From Gnetum montanum (Eukaryota > Streptophyta > Gnetopsida > Gnetales > Gnetaceae): DNA of 57,376 bases. Numbering within the stretch: position 1 is the first letter of the stretch; every line of letters starts with the position of its first letter. The stretch is from positions 359,489-416,864 of the forward strand of contig MNCI01035818.1 in NCBI GenBank assembly GCA_015680685.1. The letters are read 5' to 3'. Of the stretch, positions 11,853 to 23,148 are shown one piece after another. The translations under genes were made by a program, and so were the position numbers. Under the pieces are notes generated by a model that saw only the letters and a program-made list of their open reading frames with translations, did no database searches and had not been told where the DNA came from.

Positions 11853-12633
11853 TGATAAAAGCAAATTTTCATGGACTAAGATATGGGATATACAATGTCG
11901 TAGCTTCGATATTGTAGCACTAGCTACATCATCATATATGTGATATCTCAGGATGCATGTTGACCTATAAATACAACACTTAGACGCACTAATTGTAATA
12001 GATTTCATTCCATAGTAATGAAACTCTTTTAGTTTATTTTTGTGAGTTAGTCTTTAGCACTTAGAAGATTGAATGTTCGTAGTGTAGTGTGATGTAGTAT
12101 ATGGAGTCTTTATTCAAGCATCCTGTACTTAGAAAAAAGTGTGATTAGCAATAAAGATCAAGCTATTTCATAATATTATAGCATTCTCCTAGTTTACTAC
12201 TTTAGTTAGAATAATGTTTACCATTTTCACTTAGATTACTAATTACTTCTTTCTTAGTTAATGTTTACTATTCCATGTACTTTACTTTACTATTATTAAG
12301 TGGAATGGATACGACTAATTTTGAGCATAAAGTGTGATAATCTGATAATCCAGTAGTATTATTGTTTGGCTCACTTAGTAGTGAAGTACTTGGTAATCCT
12401 AGTGATGATTACATAAGCCCAAGACATGTATGGAAAGTTAGGAATAGATATCCATCGCCTTAGGCTATAATAGATTTGTTTACTTATTTTTCATAGGATT
12501 AGAAACTATTTTCACTTTACCATATTTACTAGGAGAAATGGCATATCAACATCAAGATACCATATACCTCACTGTGAGTTAAACTCTACACATAGACTAC
12601 ACTAGCTCCACATGGGAAGACAATGGTCATGGA
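11853..12633 (+). repeat. E1 3' LTR, left part
   Basis: The LTR starts with TG right after the polypurine tract. It has a TATA box TATAAATA (11966-11973) and a polyadenylation signal AATAAA (12150-12155) in the usual U3-R order. U3 holds GATATC-like words. It stops at the ATGGA target copy where E2 inserted and resumes at 29077. It resembles the E2 LTRs over its whole length, including TACTAGCTC and GGGAAGA-CAA blocks near the break, so E1 and E2 belong to the same LTR family. Confidence 0.85.
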
Positions 12634-13506
12634 TGACAAAGTCAAAAATATTTCATCATAACAATATCATAGTTATGATATCGTATCTACGATGTTGTGG
12701 ATTCAATATCATAATTACAATATCATATATATGATGTCATAGATTTGATATTGTATCTCATGATACGTCATCATATAAAAGATATCGTGGGGTGCTTGAC
12801 AGCCTACAAAAGCAACACTTAGATGCATAGATCCACAATAGATTTGATAACATAGTAGCAAAACTCTTTCTATTTATTTTCATGATTCTAGCTTTCAGTA
12901 CTTAGTAGTGTGTGCCTGTAGTGTGATGTTAAGTGGTTGAACAAAGTTTTTATTCGAGTGTGATGTACTTGGACACATTTTTTCTTTCATTTAGTTTAAT
13001 GTTTACTATTTTCATAGTTAGTAATTTACTTTCTATGCACTTTACCATTGCTATTGTTAAGCGAAATGAGTACGATTGATCTTGAGCACTTAAGTGTAGT
13101 TGCTTCATAATCCAATAGTAGTATCACATGGTATGGCCAATAGTGAAGTACATGATAGTCTCAGTAGTAGTTGCACGAAGTCCAAGGTGTGAACAAAAGG
13201 TTAGGATTGACTACTCATCACATATGCTAGACTATATTTGTTTACTATTACTTAGACTTAGAATCACATTTCATTTACTTCATGCTTACTAGGAGAAATA
13301 TGGCCCATAGAACATTAATATCATATACTTCACCATGAGTTAAACCATACGCATTGATTTTACTAGCTCACGTGGGAAGATAACGATCATGAACTCTAAC
13401 CAATTACTAGCATATTTACATTACCCTATCTATGGAATTTGACTAGGCTATGCAGGAACACTCGTATCTCATATGGTTGGGTGTTGGACTACTCCACTGC
13501 TCATCA
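12634..13506 (+). repeat. E2 5' LTR
   Basis: It runs from TGACAAAGTC to TGCTCATCA, 873 bp. U3 carries several GATATCG, CGATG and CATATATATGATG words and is about 55-60 bp longer here than in the 3' copy. The region holding the AATAAA signal in the 3' LTR is missing here: a deletion of about 70 bp joins the two sides at about 12975. The last bases abut the primer-binding site. Confidence 0.88.
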
Positions 13507-13507
13507 T

Positions 13508-13525
13508 TGGTATCGTTGTCATGGA
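13508..13525 (+). promoter_or_regulatory. E2 primer-binding site (tRNA-Asp type, decayed)
   Basis: TGGTATCGTTGTCATGGA follows the 5' LTR after one base. The Athila-type site complementary to the 3' end of tRNA-Asp is TGGCGCCGTTGCCGGGGA. Twelve of 18 bases match. Most differences are C to T or G to A, as expected from loss of methylated cytosines. E3 and E4 carry better versions at the same place. Confidence 0.75.
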
Positions 13526-13645
13526 TAAGTTAATGTTATGCTAAGTAATTGACTTTTCAAAGTTCGTTGTACTTGAAACTCAAAGTCAAACCTAAAAAAT
13601 ATAAGTAAAGCACACTTTTAACACAAATCATCTAAAAACTATAAG

Positions 13646-16147
13646 ATGGCTTCACATAATGATCAACCATCATCTACCAAGGAGAAAATAAGAAGCAGTG
13701 ATAGAATTTTTGATGAAGACAAATGAGGGATGCTAATGCAAACATGAATAACTTATGCTCACACTAATCCATATCACCTAGACTTCACTTTCATCTTCCA
13801 TCAAGACAAGAAAATGAGGTGGAAAGACATCCAAGGCAACATAGTCTTTCCTACAGAATGTGTAGCATTGAACATGCTACAAACTACCCTAAAGAGAATG
13901 CATTTGGACTAGATTCAAGAAGGGTATCATGTGACTCAACACATGATCAAACCTTATGCACCATCAAAGAAGTAGATGAGAAGAGATGCTGCTATGCAGA
14001 TGAAACATGTACATAGCAAAGGAAAGCATGCTAATAGATTCGTTGTCATAGAAGAACTTGATGTTGATCAATTCATTTCAGAACAACTCCACTAGAACCA
14101 TGAGGATCCTTTAAAAATACCTATCATTAGACTAGAGAAACTATCAAAGCCCAACATCAATATACTATAGTGAAGACACATAAGGGGAAGGCTACTAACT
14201 CAAGATACAAGCAGGAATTTAGGCCAAGGGTTCTTGCTAGATCTTGCAAAGAAACTCATAAGAGTCATGAAAGGATAACCAATTGACATCATTTTCCTAT
14301 CACATCATCTACCTCATCATGATTGTTTGAGAACTCTAACAAGAGATGACACAAGTACCAAGACTCTAATAGAAAAGAAAGGTGAACTCATGGTTATCAT
14401 GATAGATATTCAAGGTATTCTGATTTAGGAGATGAAGAGCATGAAAGAAGAAGAAGAAGAAGAAACAGAAGAGAAGATCAAGAGAGGCATGAGCATAGAA
14501 GGAGTTACCGCTACAATAGAGCATATGAACCCAATCACAATGATGAAGCCCTCATTGCAACTCGAAGCATAATCAATATTTAAGAAGCTATAGCATATGA
14601 GAGATAGCTAAATCAAACAACTAGATATGAATAATCTACCATGATTTGAAGGTGGTTACAACACTAATCCACAACATCACCTTCAAGCATTCCATGCTGC
14701 TTGTGCCCTTTAAAACATAGAGAGTGTCTAGAAAAAATTAAAGTTGTTTTCTAGAACACTAGTACTAGTCACTAGAACCTAAATCCATTAGATGTTGGAG
14801 TACCATGCTTAAAATATTTAATGACAAATACCAAACTTATTCATGAGTGTCAAATCTAAGAAAAAAAATCCAAGGTTGAAAAGAGGGACTCATGAAACCC
14901 TTGATGTAGCTATGGAAAAATATTATTCATTATTACACAAATGCCCAAGTCACAGATTTTCATCAAAGGAAAAGCTCAGGCACATCATAGATGGGTTAAA
15001 AAGTAAAACTAGAGAGACTCTTTGCATGCAGAAAATTCGATGTGGGGTTTACTCCTAGGGAAGATTATTGAAATTGACCATCCATTGTATTCAAAGACTT
15101 ATTGATCAAGTAGTCAAAGAGGAAGGAGAGCTCAGAAAAAGGGAATCAACTAAAGAGTATAACAAAGATTCATCAATTCGAAAGAGGGATATATGAGCAT
15201 GTGTCAGATAAGAAGATGAAACCTTGGATGATGTCATTCAATGAAAGACTCTACCAATATAGAAATCTATAAATGACATAGTAGCTAAGGTAGAGAGGAT
15301 GTGGGATTCTTTTGATGAAAAATTTACAACTGCTTTAAAGATAGTGGGGCAATGAAATGAACAAGCATTCAAAAGAGGCAAAGAGAAAAAGAAGAAGAAA
15401 GAACTTGGACACAAAAGAAAAGTTACTTTAGTATTTAAGTGCTCAAACACCAACTCCACAGATGATGAAGATTGCAATGTATGTCAGTATGAACATCCTA
15501 AGGGATGTTTTCTAGTCATGAAACATTTACAAGAAATGGGGACATATGCACTTAATCCCAAATTTGTTTAAAAACAAATTCCTAAATGGTTAACTTATCC
15601 TCAAGGTAACTATAGATAGAAATCCCAACTAACATATTATCTTAGTGGAGCCTTACCGCAATCACAGGAGCAATACCATCAATAGTGGAAATAGCCTCAA
15701 TCATGGGCCATGCCACTACCACATCAATAGTATTCATATCAATAACTTAATCCCTATGGATATCATGTTTAACTTCTAGTATCACTAGCAAATGAAGCTA
15801 TTTAGACTCCATAATATTATCCACTAGAATACCACTGACCAATGCCACCTAGGATTAATTCAAACCCATACATGCATTCACAAGCAGTTGATTTTCCAAA
15901 TTCCAATCCAAATCCTTTACCACCAGTTCCACCATCCACAATGCAAGGAGAGTTGTTTTCACAACCATAGTAGAGGAAGGCTTTAAAGATAATAAATATC
16001 CAAGTGGAGGATCTTACCTATACCTATAATGCTAAGGGCCAAACAAAGAAATGTCCTTTCTTTAGGACAAGCCTAGAGAAGGCTAGTAGAATTGGAGCTT
16101 CATTGAGACCATCTTCTCCTAAAATAGATCTCTTCACTATTTACAAG
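13646..16147 (+). pseudogene. gag: E2 gag, degenerate, interrupted by E3
   Basis: The start ATG at 13646 (MASHNDQPS) lies 120 bp after the primer-binding site. The conserved ALIATRSIINI block is at about 14550. The capsid segment is at about 14640-15150, with a damaged WYxSLEPKSI-WSTML at about 14760-14810 and FNDKYQ at about 14818. An intact zinc knuckle at 15473-15508 reads C-x2-C-x3-H-x3-C (CNVCQYEHPKGC), shorter than the classic C-x2-C-x4-H-x4-C. A P/Q/Y-rich tail follows. It breaks at 16147, where E3 entered, and resumes at 22195. Multiple stops are present. Confidence 0.85.
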
Positions 16148-16662
16148 TGATGAATCGTGGTTAACTAGGTGCTAATATCATACCCTTGTTAACCAAGTGT
16201 TGATATCAGACCCCTTTTATTGGACCCTTGTTAACCAGGTGCTGATATCAGACCCCTATTATTGGACCCTTGTTAACTAGGTGCTAATATCAGACCCCTA
16301 TTATTGGATGAGTCTTGATATCAGACCCTTGATATTGGACCTGCGTCAACTAGGCCGTGTCGATGAAGCCTCGTCAATGCGGCCGCATTGACGTGGCCCC
16401 ATCGACGAATCCGTCCATGCATTAACACGACCTTGTTAATGCAGTGTCTATCTCTAGTTATAAATAAGTGTGCACCCATCACACTTAGGCATCTTTTGGG
16501 TTAATTTTAAGAAAGCTCTTGCAGTTTGTTTCTGTAGGAGTCAAACTATTTTCCCAAGTGCATGCCCATGGTGTGATGCTTGTAATTGTACAAAACCTTT
16601 ATTTGAGTGTGACGTATTTGGACATGCACATGATTAACAATAAAGATCAAGATTACTCCATA
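16148..16662 (+). repeat. E3 LTR-a (truncated first LTR)
   Basis: It starts TGATGAATCG. U3 contains three copies of a 42-bp unit (16183-16308), each with AGGTGCTGATATCAG-like sequence. TATAAATA is at about 16461 and AATAAA at about 16648. It loses similarity to the other copies just after the AATAAA signal (near 16655-16662), where it joins a fragment of the leader. The right end with the terminal CA is missing. Confidence 0.85.
16183..16308 (+). repeat. 42-bp tandem repeat in E3 LTR U3 (3 copies)
   Basis: Copies begin at 16183, 16225 and 16267, exactly 42 bp apart, each starting CCCTTGTTAAC and containing GATATC. LTR-b has about two copies and LTR-c about one. Placement upstream of the TATA box suggests an enhancer-type repeat, by analogy with other retroelements. 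That role is inferred. Confidence 0.8.
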
Positions 16663-16699
16663 ATTTATGATTCACAACAATGTCTCTCTCACAAGACTA
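16663..16699 (+). pseudogene. 37-bp remnant of E3 leader and gag start between two LTRs
   Basis: TTCACAACAATGTCTCTCTC and the next bases repeat the true gag start of E3 at about 17553-17589 (leader plus the first codons MSLSQDY), with a few changes. It is all that remains of an internal region between LTR-a and LTR-b. The right junction overlaps the ATGA shared by gag (GACTATGA) and the LTR start (TGATGAA). Confidence 0.85.
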
Positions 16700-17434
16700 T
16701 GATGAATCATGGTTAACTAGGTGCTGATATTGGATCCTTGTTATCAAACCCTTGTTAACCAGGTGCTGATATCAGACCCTTGTTATCAGACCTTTATTAA
16801 CCAGGTGCTGATATCAGACCCCTGTTATCTGATGAGTCCCAATATTGGACCCTTGATATCGTACCTACATCAACTAGGTCGCGTCGACGAAGCCCGGTCA
16901 ACACGTCCGTGTTGACATGGCCCCATCGACGCATCCATTCATGTGTTAATGCGGCCTCATTAACATAGTGTTTGTCTCTAGCTATAAATAATTGCGCACC
17001 CACCGCACTTAGGCATCTTTTAGGTTAATTGTATGGAAGCTCTTGTAGTTTGTTTCCATAGGAGTTAGACTATTTTCCCAAATGCATGTTTGTAGTGTGA
17101 TGCTTGTAATTGTATGGAACCTTTATTCGAGTGTGACATACTTGGACATGTACATGATTAACAATAAAGATTGAGATTACTTCATCATTGAAACATTCAC
17201 TTAGTCTTAATTTTTTAGTTGTTATTATTAATTGTTACTGTTATTTATTATTTTCTTAGTTAATATTTNCCATATGTGACAAAGAAAATATTAGTCTAGG
17301 TGGGAAGACAACGAACTACGATCAACATGTAACTATCTAGATACCACAACTAGCTCGTCTACAGAATTCGACTGGATCATGCATGAACGCTCATATTCGT
17401 ATGGTTGAGTGTAGGGATATCTCGCCACTCATCA
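16700..17434 (+). repeat. E3 LTR-b (functional 5' LTR position)
   Basis: It runs from TGATGAATCA to CCACTCATCA, 735 bp. TATAAATA is at 16983-16990 and AATAAA at 17163-17168. Compared with LTR-c it lacks about 315 bp, exactly at the single ambiguous base N (17269). About two copies of the 42-bp U3 unit are present. Its end touches the primer-binding site. Confidence 0.88.
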
Positions 17435-17435
17435 T

Positions 17436-17453
17436 TGGCGTCGTTGCTAGGGA
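17436..17453 (+). promoter_or_regulatory. E3 primer-binding site (tRNA-Asp type)
   Basis: TGGCGTCGTTGCTAGGGA matches the tRNA-Asp complement TGGCGCCGTTGCCGGGGA at 15 of 18 bases. All three changes are C to T or G to A. It starts one base after the LTR end. Confidence 0.85.
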
Positions 17454-17567
17454 CGGTGCTAGTTATTTAGATTAGTTATATCATACAAGATCACTATAAC
17501 AAAGTATTCACGATATATCTTTTAGAAAAGAAATTAATTTTAACTAAGTTACACATGGTTCACCACA

Positions 17568-19718
17568 ATGTCTCTCTCACAAGACTATGACCATGCCACA
17601 ACTAGCAAGGTAATTCATTGGAGAACCAACAAAATATATGATGATGAAGATGAAGTTATGAGTACTCAATCCTATGCAGGGGTCTCCTATGATCATGAGC
17701 ACTCCAACGGTACTCAAGGACTCTTGTCATCCAACCCAGACACCTCTAGTGAGGATGGGATATCCCATAGAACAAGGGGGCCCGAAAGGCCTAGGACCTT
17801 TTCAATAACTAACAAGAACTTACTTGGGGATGATTGGAAGACTTACAAAAGTCATAATGAGTTTTATAGTTCCTTCTCTTCCTCTACTCCTTCAATGTTA
17901 GATTATGACACAGATGATTATATTTCAAGGGATCGACGTAGAACTAAAAATCAAGCTCACAAAGAAAATCAAGAACGCCAACATGAACAAAGACAACATT
18001 GTCCCAACTCGCAAATTCATATCCTACCTAGTGACGATGAACCCTTGCTAGCCACTAAGAGCCTAATGCATATACAAGAGGCTATTTGAAGATCCTGTAA
18101 GCATCGAAAGGAAAGCTATCTATCCAGCCTTGATTTAAATAACTTTCCCAAGTTTTTAGGAGGCTATGATTTAGATCTGCAACATCATTTATAAGCTTTC
18201 TATGATGCCTGTGTATGGAACAACATTGATAATTGATAGAAAAAAATTAAGCTCTTTCCTCTGACACTCATTGGCCAAGAAAAAGTATGGTATAGGTTGT
18301 TAAAACCAAAATCAATTTGACATTGGCCGATAATGGTAGAACTCTTCAATGAAAAATATCAAACCTTTGCAAGAGTGTCAACCTTGAGGAGACAAATACA
18401 AGAGTGGAAAAAAGCGAACATGAACCCTTGGACATGGCCTTAGAAAGATATTATGCACTATTAAACAACTACCCAAGCCATGGGTTCTCCTAGAAAAGGC
18501 TAATGTACCATATCATAGATGGGCTCCATAATGAAACAAGGGAGTAACTAGGGATGTATGCTCGAGGTCAACTATATGAGCTACGAACCCATCAATTCCA
18601 AGAGCTTATCAAGTGGGTAGTAAAAGAAGAAGGAGAAATGGCTAAATGGGAGAATGCTGAAAAATCTCAATAGGCCCAAAAATCAACAAGGGCCCATGAT
18701 TATGAAGAGGAGAAATCAACTCACCGCAAGGAGGTGGAACCATCTTTGCTAGTACTACAATCATTGGATGAAGTTGAGGCAAAGATCAATAAGATGATGG
18801 AGTGGGTGCATGGAAAATATGGAGAACATGCTAACAATAGTAGAGATACAACTATGCCAAATCAGGAAACAGGATATGACACCACGCAACAATCAGAACA
18901 AAGGGTGGAAGATAATAAGAATAAGAACTCAACTACCAACTTCACATATCAATGCAACATTTATCTGTATGATCACCCCAAAGCCCAATGCCCAGTTTTG
19001 TCACATTTACATGAGCATTGGGGAGGAATGTTACATCCAGATTTCATATAGAAATATTGGGTTCAACCATAATGACAAAAGCCCTAGTCGTGGGGGAGGC
19101 CATCGCCAACCTGACCATATCCTTTGTATGTCCCAATGCCAAATGCTTACTATGTTCAACACCCTCTTTCTAAAACTAGATCATCATCCTCTACTTCACC
19201 ACATTGTTATCATTCTCCTGAGTACTATCAACTCATGCCCTCTTCGCCAAGGTCACCACCTCATGTACCTTACACTTCTCTTCACCCTCAACATTCCCAT
19301 ATTTCACCTCCTTCTACATCGCCACTAGTTGTGCTAGAATTTTTTGCACCACAATATCAACCCATGAACATTACTTGTGTTGCTACTATCAATAGTAGTG
19401 GAAACCCCCACAACGTCGAAGCATCCTTTCTTTAGGCAGGACCGTAGAAAGAGACAGCACAGTTCTGAAACCACTGCATCCTCCAACTTAGTACAATTTC
19501 AATGCTATGATGCATTTGCCTCCTTAAACTCAATGCCTCCTGTTACTCTATCTCGGCCACCAATCAACACTCCAACAACCATGGGGCTCAATGAATGTTG
19601 CCACATGGGAAGACATGTTGATCTTTGCATACCATCTTACGATCACAAGTACCATAGTGGGTCAACTCCTTATAAATTAACAACATCTTATAACTCTAAT
19701 CAAGTGTGTGAACCCTAA
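17568..19718 (+). pseudogene. gag: E3 gag, only coding region of E3, degenerate
   Basis: The start MSLSQDYDHA at 17568 opens the first reading frame, which runs 173 codons to 18089. It is a polar N-terminal domain ending with EPLLATKSLMHIQEAI, the block shared with the other gags. The capsid segment follows after a stop: WYRLLKPKSI at about 18291, then LFNEKYQTF and further helices to about 18620. An open stretch at 18734-19051 holds the zinc-knuckle remnant C-x2-Y-x3-H-x4-C at 18953-18991, with the second Cys replaced by Tyr. A P/S/Y/H-rich tail continues through overlapping frames to about 19718. Frameshifts and TAG/TGA codons break it. Confidence 0.85.
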
Positions 19719-19811
19719 TGAGGTAAGTATGACTGGGTCCCAATATTTCCAACATGCAAGGACCCCCACTTTCCATTTATTAATTCTAGCTATGCTTAAT
19801 TAGTTAAGTTA

Positions 19812-19825
19812 TGGGGGGTATCCCC
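19812..19825 (+). promoter_or_regulatory. E3 internal G-tract with inverted C-tract
   Basis: A run of G followed by TAT and a run of C forms a short perfect stem at the gag/tail junction. It occupies the place of the GTGGGGGAGAT tract of E1 and E2. It may be a polypurine remnant or a hairpin. There is no direct evidence for either. Confidence 0.4.
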
Positions 19826-19829
19826 CATT

Positions 19830-21210
19830 TTAAGAACAATAGAATTAATAAATGTTTTCCTTTTCTTTAATTTTATAATTTTTTTGTTTTCCAGTTTTTC
19901 ATCTTTTAATTTATTGTTTTGTCTTTTTGTCTTTTTATGAGTAATCTCATCTATGAATAAAAACACTCATGTGACTCGTTGGTTGAGGTGTTGTTCTATG
20001 CTATCAAGTATCAGGTGACTAATTATTTGAATAGCGAGCCCATCACATCCACCCAACCATTCTATTAATAACAAGTTCTACTCTGGGTATGATGATATTC
20101 TTAACATCATTAAAAATTAAAGTAATTTTGTGCTCATTATGCCTAAAGTGAAAAATAATGGACTAAGAGGGAATGACCAGGGTGTGACATCAAGGGAACT
20201 TGTGGATTCTCTTTGGTGACATCTATAGGTGCTATTATGTAGCTTGGTTGTACTAAGATCCTTGTAGATATAACGAAAAATGGAAGTAAGAGTAATAAAG
20301 GTACTCAATAGAACTCAATGTTGTTCTAGGGATCCCACTGGAAAGACATGCACCCATGCTTGAAGGTTAGTGGATTCTCCAGTTCACTATTGGAAGGACA
20401 AAGTGCCAATCCATCAAAAAAAAAAACAGATGAACCACACAAGAAAAGATCAAAGAAAAATTGTGTGTGTGTGTTGCAGATTCCAAATCACTCCTCCCTT
20501 GGACAAAATGCCCAATGATCATACACCTTGTTGTCATGATGCTCTTATGGTTGTCCATCATTGGATAAAATAATGTGATGTCACTGATAAGAGGAATGTA
20601 CTTGGTCTTTATTTTTGAATGGGCTAATGACACATTAATCATGCCCTACACTCAAGATTCATTGTGTCCTGAGTTAGTTACATCACGTTCCAATCTCTGC
20701 AATCTCTTCTCCGATTCATCCCATCTCATTGTTCATGTATTTGTGTCTCGTGTCTTGTGTAACATTGATTTCATACCTCATCACGGTGGTATCTAAATGT
20801 GTGTGTTTTTTTGCATCAATGTAGATTATATTTAACCCTTCTAGTGCCTATGGACATTTTAAGGTGTGGTTACGAAAGGACATTATAGGTTGGAACCTGC
20901 TTTGGGAAGGATCCACTTGTGTGACTTTTGTAATTTGTACTTTCTGCACATCACCACATCATTTTATACCCTCTGAGTACTTCATTGCCAAATCTATTCT
21001 TTCCTTTGTCATCATTTTATCAAATGTTCCACCACCAGGAACCACATGAGTTCGAATAAATTTTGTAATTTTATGTTTATGTCCCAATTTTGTCATATCC
21101 ATTATGACATGAATAAATTTCTAGTCAGTTAATAATCCATTACCTTTCCATTGTGTAATTAATTGAGCTTGTTCTTCACTCTCTTTGACTCAAGGACGAG
21201 TTGTTTTTTA
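19830..21210 (+). other. E3 non-coding tail
   Basis: It corresponds to the E1 and E2 tails. Shared blocks include ATTATTTGAATAGCGAGCCC (about 20021), GGTGTGACATCAAGGGAACT (about 20181) and GGAAGGATCCACTTGTGTGA (about 20903). After about 20990 it goes quickly to the CTCAAGGACGAG motif and the polypurine tract, with no ORF-X. No conserved open frame is seen. Open frames here (for example 20370-20573 and 20575-20796) lack counterparts in the other copies. Confidence 0.7.
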
Positions 21211-21212
21211 CT

Positions 21213-21222
21213 CGTGGGGTTA
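21213..21222 (+). promoter_or_regulatory. E3 polypurine tract
   Basis: CGTGGGGTTA lies directly against the start of LTR-c, downstream of CTCAAGGACGAG. It is shorter than the E1 and E2 tracts, with four Gs. Confidence 0.6.
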
Positions 21223-22189
21223 TGATGAATCGTGGTTAATTAGGTGCTAATATCGGACCCTTGTTAACCAGGTGCTGATATCAAACCCCTGTTATCAAAC
21301 CCTTGACATTAGACCTGCGTCAACTAGGCCATGTTGATGAAGCCTTGTCAACATGGCCATGTTGACGTGGCCCCGTCGACTCATCCGTCCATGCATTAAC
21401 GCGGCCTCATTAATGCAGTGTTTATCTCTAGTTATAAATAAGTGCGCACCCACCGCACTTAGGCATCTTTTGGGTTAATTGTAGGGAAGCTCTTGCAGTT
21501 CCATAGGAGTTAGACTATTTTCCCAAGTGCATGCCCACGGTGTGATGCTTGTAATTGTGTGGAACCTTTATTCGAGTGTGATGTACTTGGACATGCACAT
21601 GATCAACAATAAAGATTGAGATTACTCCATCATTGCAACTTTCACTTAGTCTTAATTGTTTAGTTGTTATTGTTAATTATTATTGTTATTTATTATTTTC
21701 TTAGTTAATATTTCTTTACCATCATTTACTATTCCTATTGTTAAATGCAGAATGAGTATGACTTAATCACGAACATTGAAGTGTAACTACTTGGTAACCT
21801 AGTAGCGTATCTAGGAGCGCTCAAGTAATGTATGCTTGGTAATCCCATAAGTAGTACACGAGGTCCAAGATGCATACAGATGATTAAGGATGGATGCTCA
21901 TTGCACTTAGGCTAGCTTAAACTTCATTTCCTATTGCTTATTAGTTTAATCAATATTATTCTCCATTGTCTCTAGGAGTAGCACTAGTTTAGGATCACAT
22001 CATACACCTCACTCTAGATTAAATCATACGTGACAAAGAAAATACTAGTCTAGGTGGGAAGACAGTGAATTGCGATCAACGTGTAACTATCTAGATATCA
22101 CAACTAGCCCATCTGCAAAATTTGACTAGATTATACATGAATGCTCGTATTCGTATGGTTGAGTATAGGGGGTACCTCGTCACTCATCA
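21223..22189 (+). repeat. E3 LTR-c (3' LTR)
   Basis: It runs from TGATGAATCG to TCACTCATCA, 967 bp, and is the most complete copy. TATAAATA is at 21433-21440 and AATAAA at 21608-21613. U3 has about one 42-bp unit. It contains about 315 bp (about 21712-22025) missing from LTR-b. The target-duplication copy ATAAG follows. Confidence 0.9.
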
Positions 22190-22194
22190 ATAAG

Positions 22195-23137
22195 CTTCCA
22201 TCATCATCAAGCCCAAACATACAAGTTTTCATGCTCACTAAAATTGTCATTGACTGGATCAAGGTAGGATCACTCCCAAAGAAGAGAATTGATCCAAGAA
22301 TTACTTTGATTTATCTATGAATAGCTAGGAATTTACCATTCAAATCTCTATTAGACTTAGGTTTCGGGGTGAATTTAATCTCCTACAAAACATATCAAGC
22401 ATTGAACCTACCACCATTGGAAGAATGCAATATTAGGTTGGAGCTTGTAGATCAGTTTATCATTCCTCCTTTAGGGTAGATAAATGATGTAATAACCACT
22501 ATCAATGGGTGGTCCTATCCAACTGACTTTCTAGTAATTGATGTGAAAGATGTTGATAAGGAATTCCCAATAATCATGGGGAGGGCACGCCTTAGCACAA
22601 TCGATGCTAAGTTAAGTATGAGAGATTTTTTGGTTGAGATTTCTAAAGAAGATGTGCATGGAGCCATACACATGTAATGAATTCCATGCAAAACTGCTAA
22701 AAGTAAAGGGTGCAATAGTGGACCAACCCTTTAGAATGTCAAGACAGTTACCATTCTAGTCCACAACCATAATAGTAAATAACTAGTATGTGCAATTGAA
22801 AGAGCAAAGGCCAAAAAAACAAAAGACAACATGTGGCCACTAACTGAGAACCAACAACTATCTAACACATGCATGGAAACATTTGAAACACTTACTAATT
22901 CCAAAACTAAGAAGATGACTCTAACTAAGGGCCCAAAAACAAAATAATTAACTCATAGTCACACACCAAAAGGAAAAGAAAATAAGAACTTAAATGATCA
23001 TAACTTGAGTACCATCAAAATTACATGAGATAATGATAGAATAGTTAAATCAATATAGATGGTAGGTGAACCACCTACAATGTATGACCTAGAAGAAGTA
23101 GGAAGCATTTTTCAAACACTCACCCATGAGATCAGTC
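22195..23137 (+). pseudogene. E2 gag end and protease region, resumed after E3
   Basis: It continues E2 from 16147. The active-site strand at about 22342-22380 reads LLDLGFGVNLIS, so the catalytic Asp is kept but the following Ser is Leu. Then come a YPTDFLVIDVK segment (about 22513) and EFPIIMGRARLSTIDAKLSM (about 22561-22620), as in E1. A Lys/Thr-rich linker runs from about 22760 and ends in THEISHGGD over the internal G-tract. There is no RT motif anywhere before the tail. Confidence 0.8.
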
Positions 23138-23148
23138 ATGGGGGAGAT
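23138..23148 (+). promoter_or_regulatory. E2 internal purine G-tract
   Basis: ATGGGGGAGAT marks the junction between the truncated pol linker and the tail, matching E1 6251-6261. Confidence 0.45.

Larger units (their letters stand above)
16148..22189 (+). mobile_element. E3: gag-only Athila-like element with three LTR copies
   Basis: E3 is flanked by ACAAG (16143-16147) and ATAAG (22190-22194), a 5-bp target duplication with one C/T change, and interrupts E2 gag-pro. It contains LTR-a (16148 to about 16662, truncated), 37 bp of leader and gag start, LTR-b (16700-17434), a primer-binding site (17436), gag (17568 to about 19720), a tail homologous to E1 and E2, a polypurine tract (21213) and LTR-c (21223-22189). 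No protease, RT or integrase is present. An LTR element coding only for Gag fits the TR-GAG type of non-autonomous plant retrotransposon. Confidence 0.88.

Noticed and set aside
20370-20796. Short open frames in the E3 tail as a possible extra gene
   Set aside because: The homologous tails of E1 and E2 do not keep these frames.
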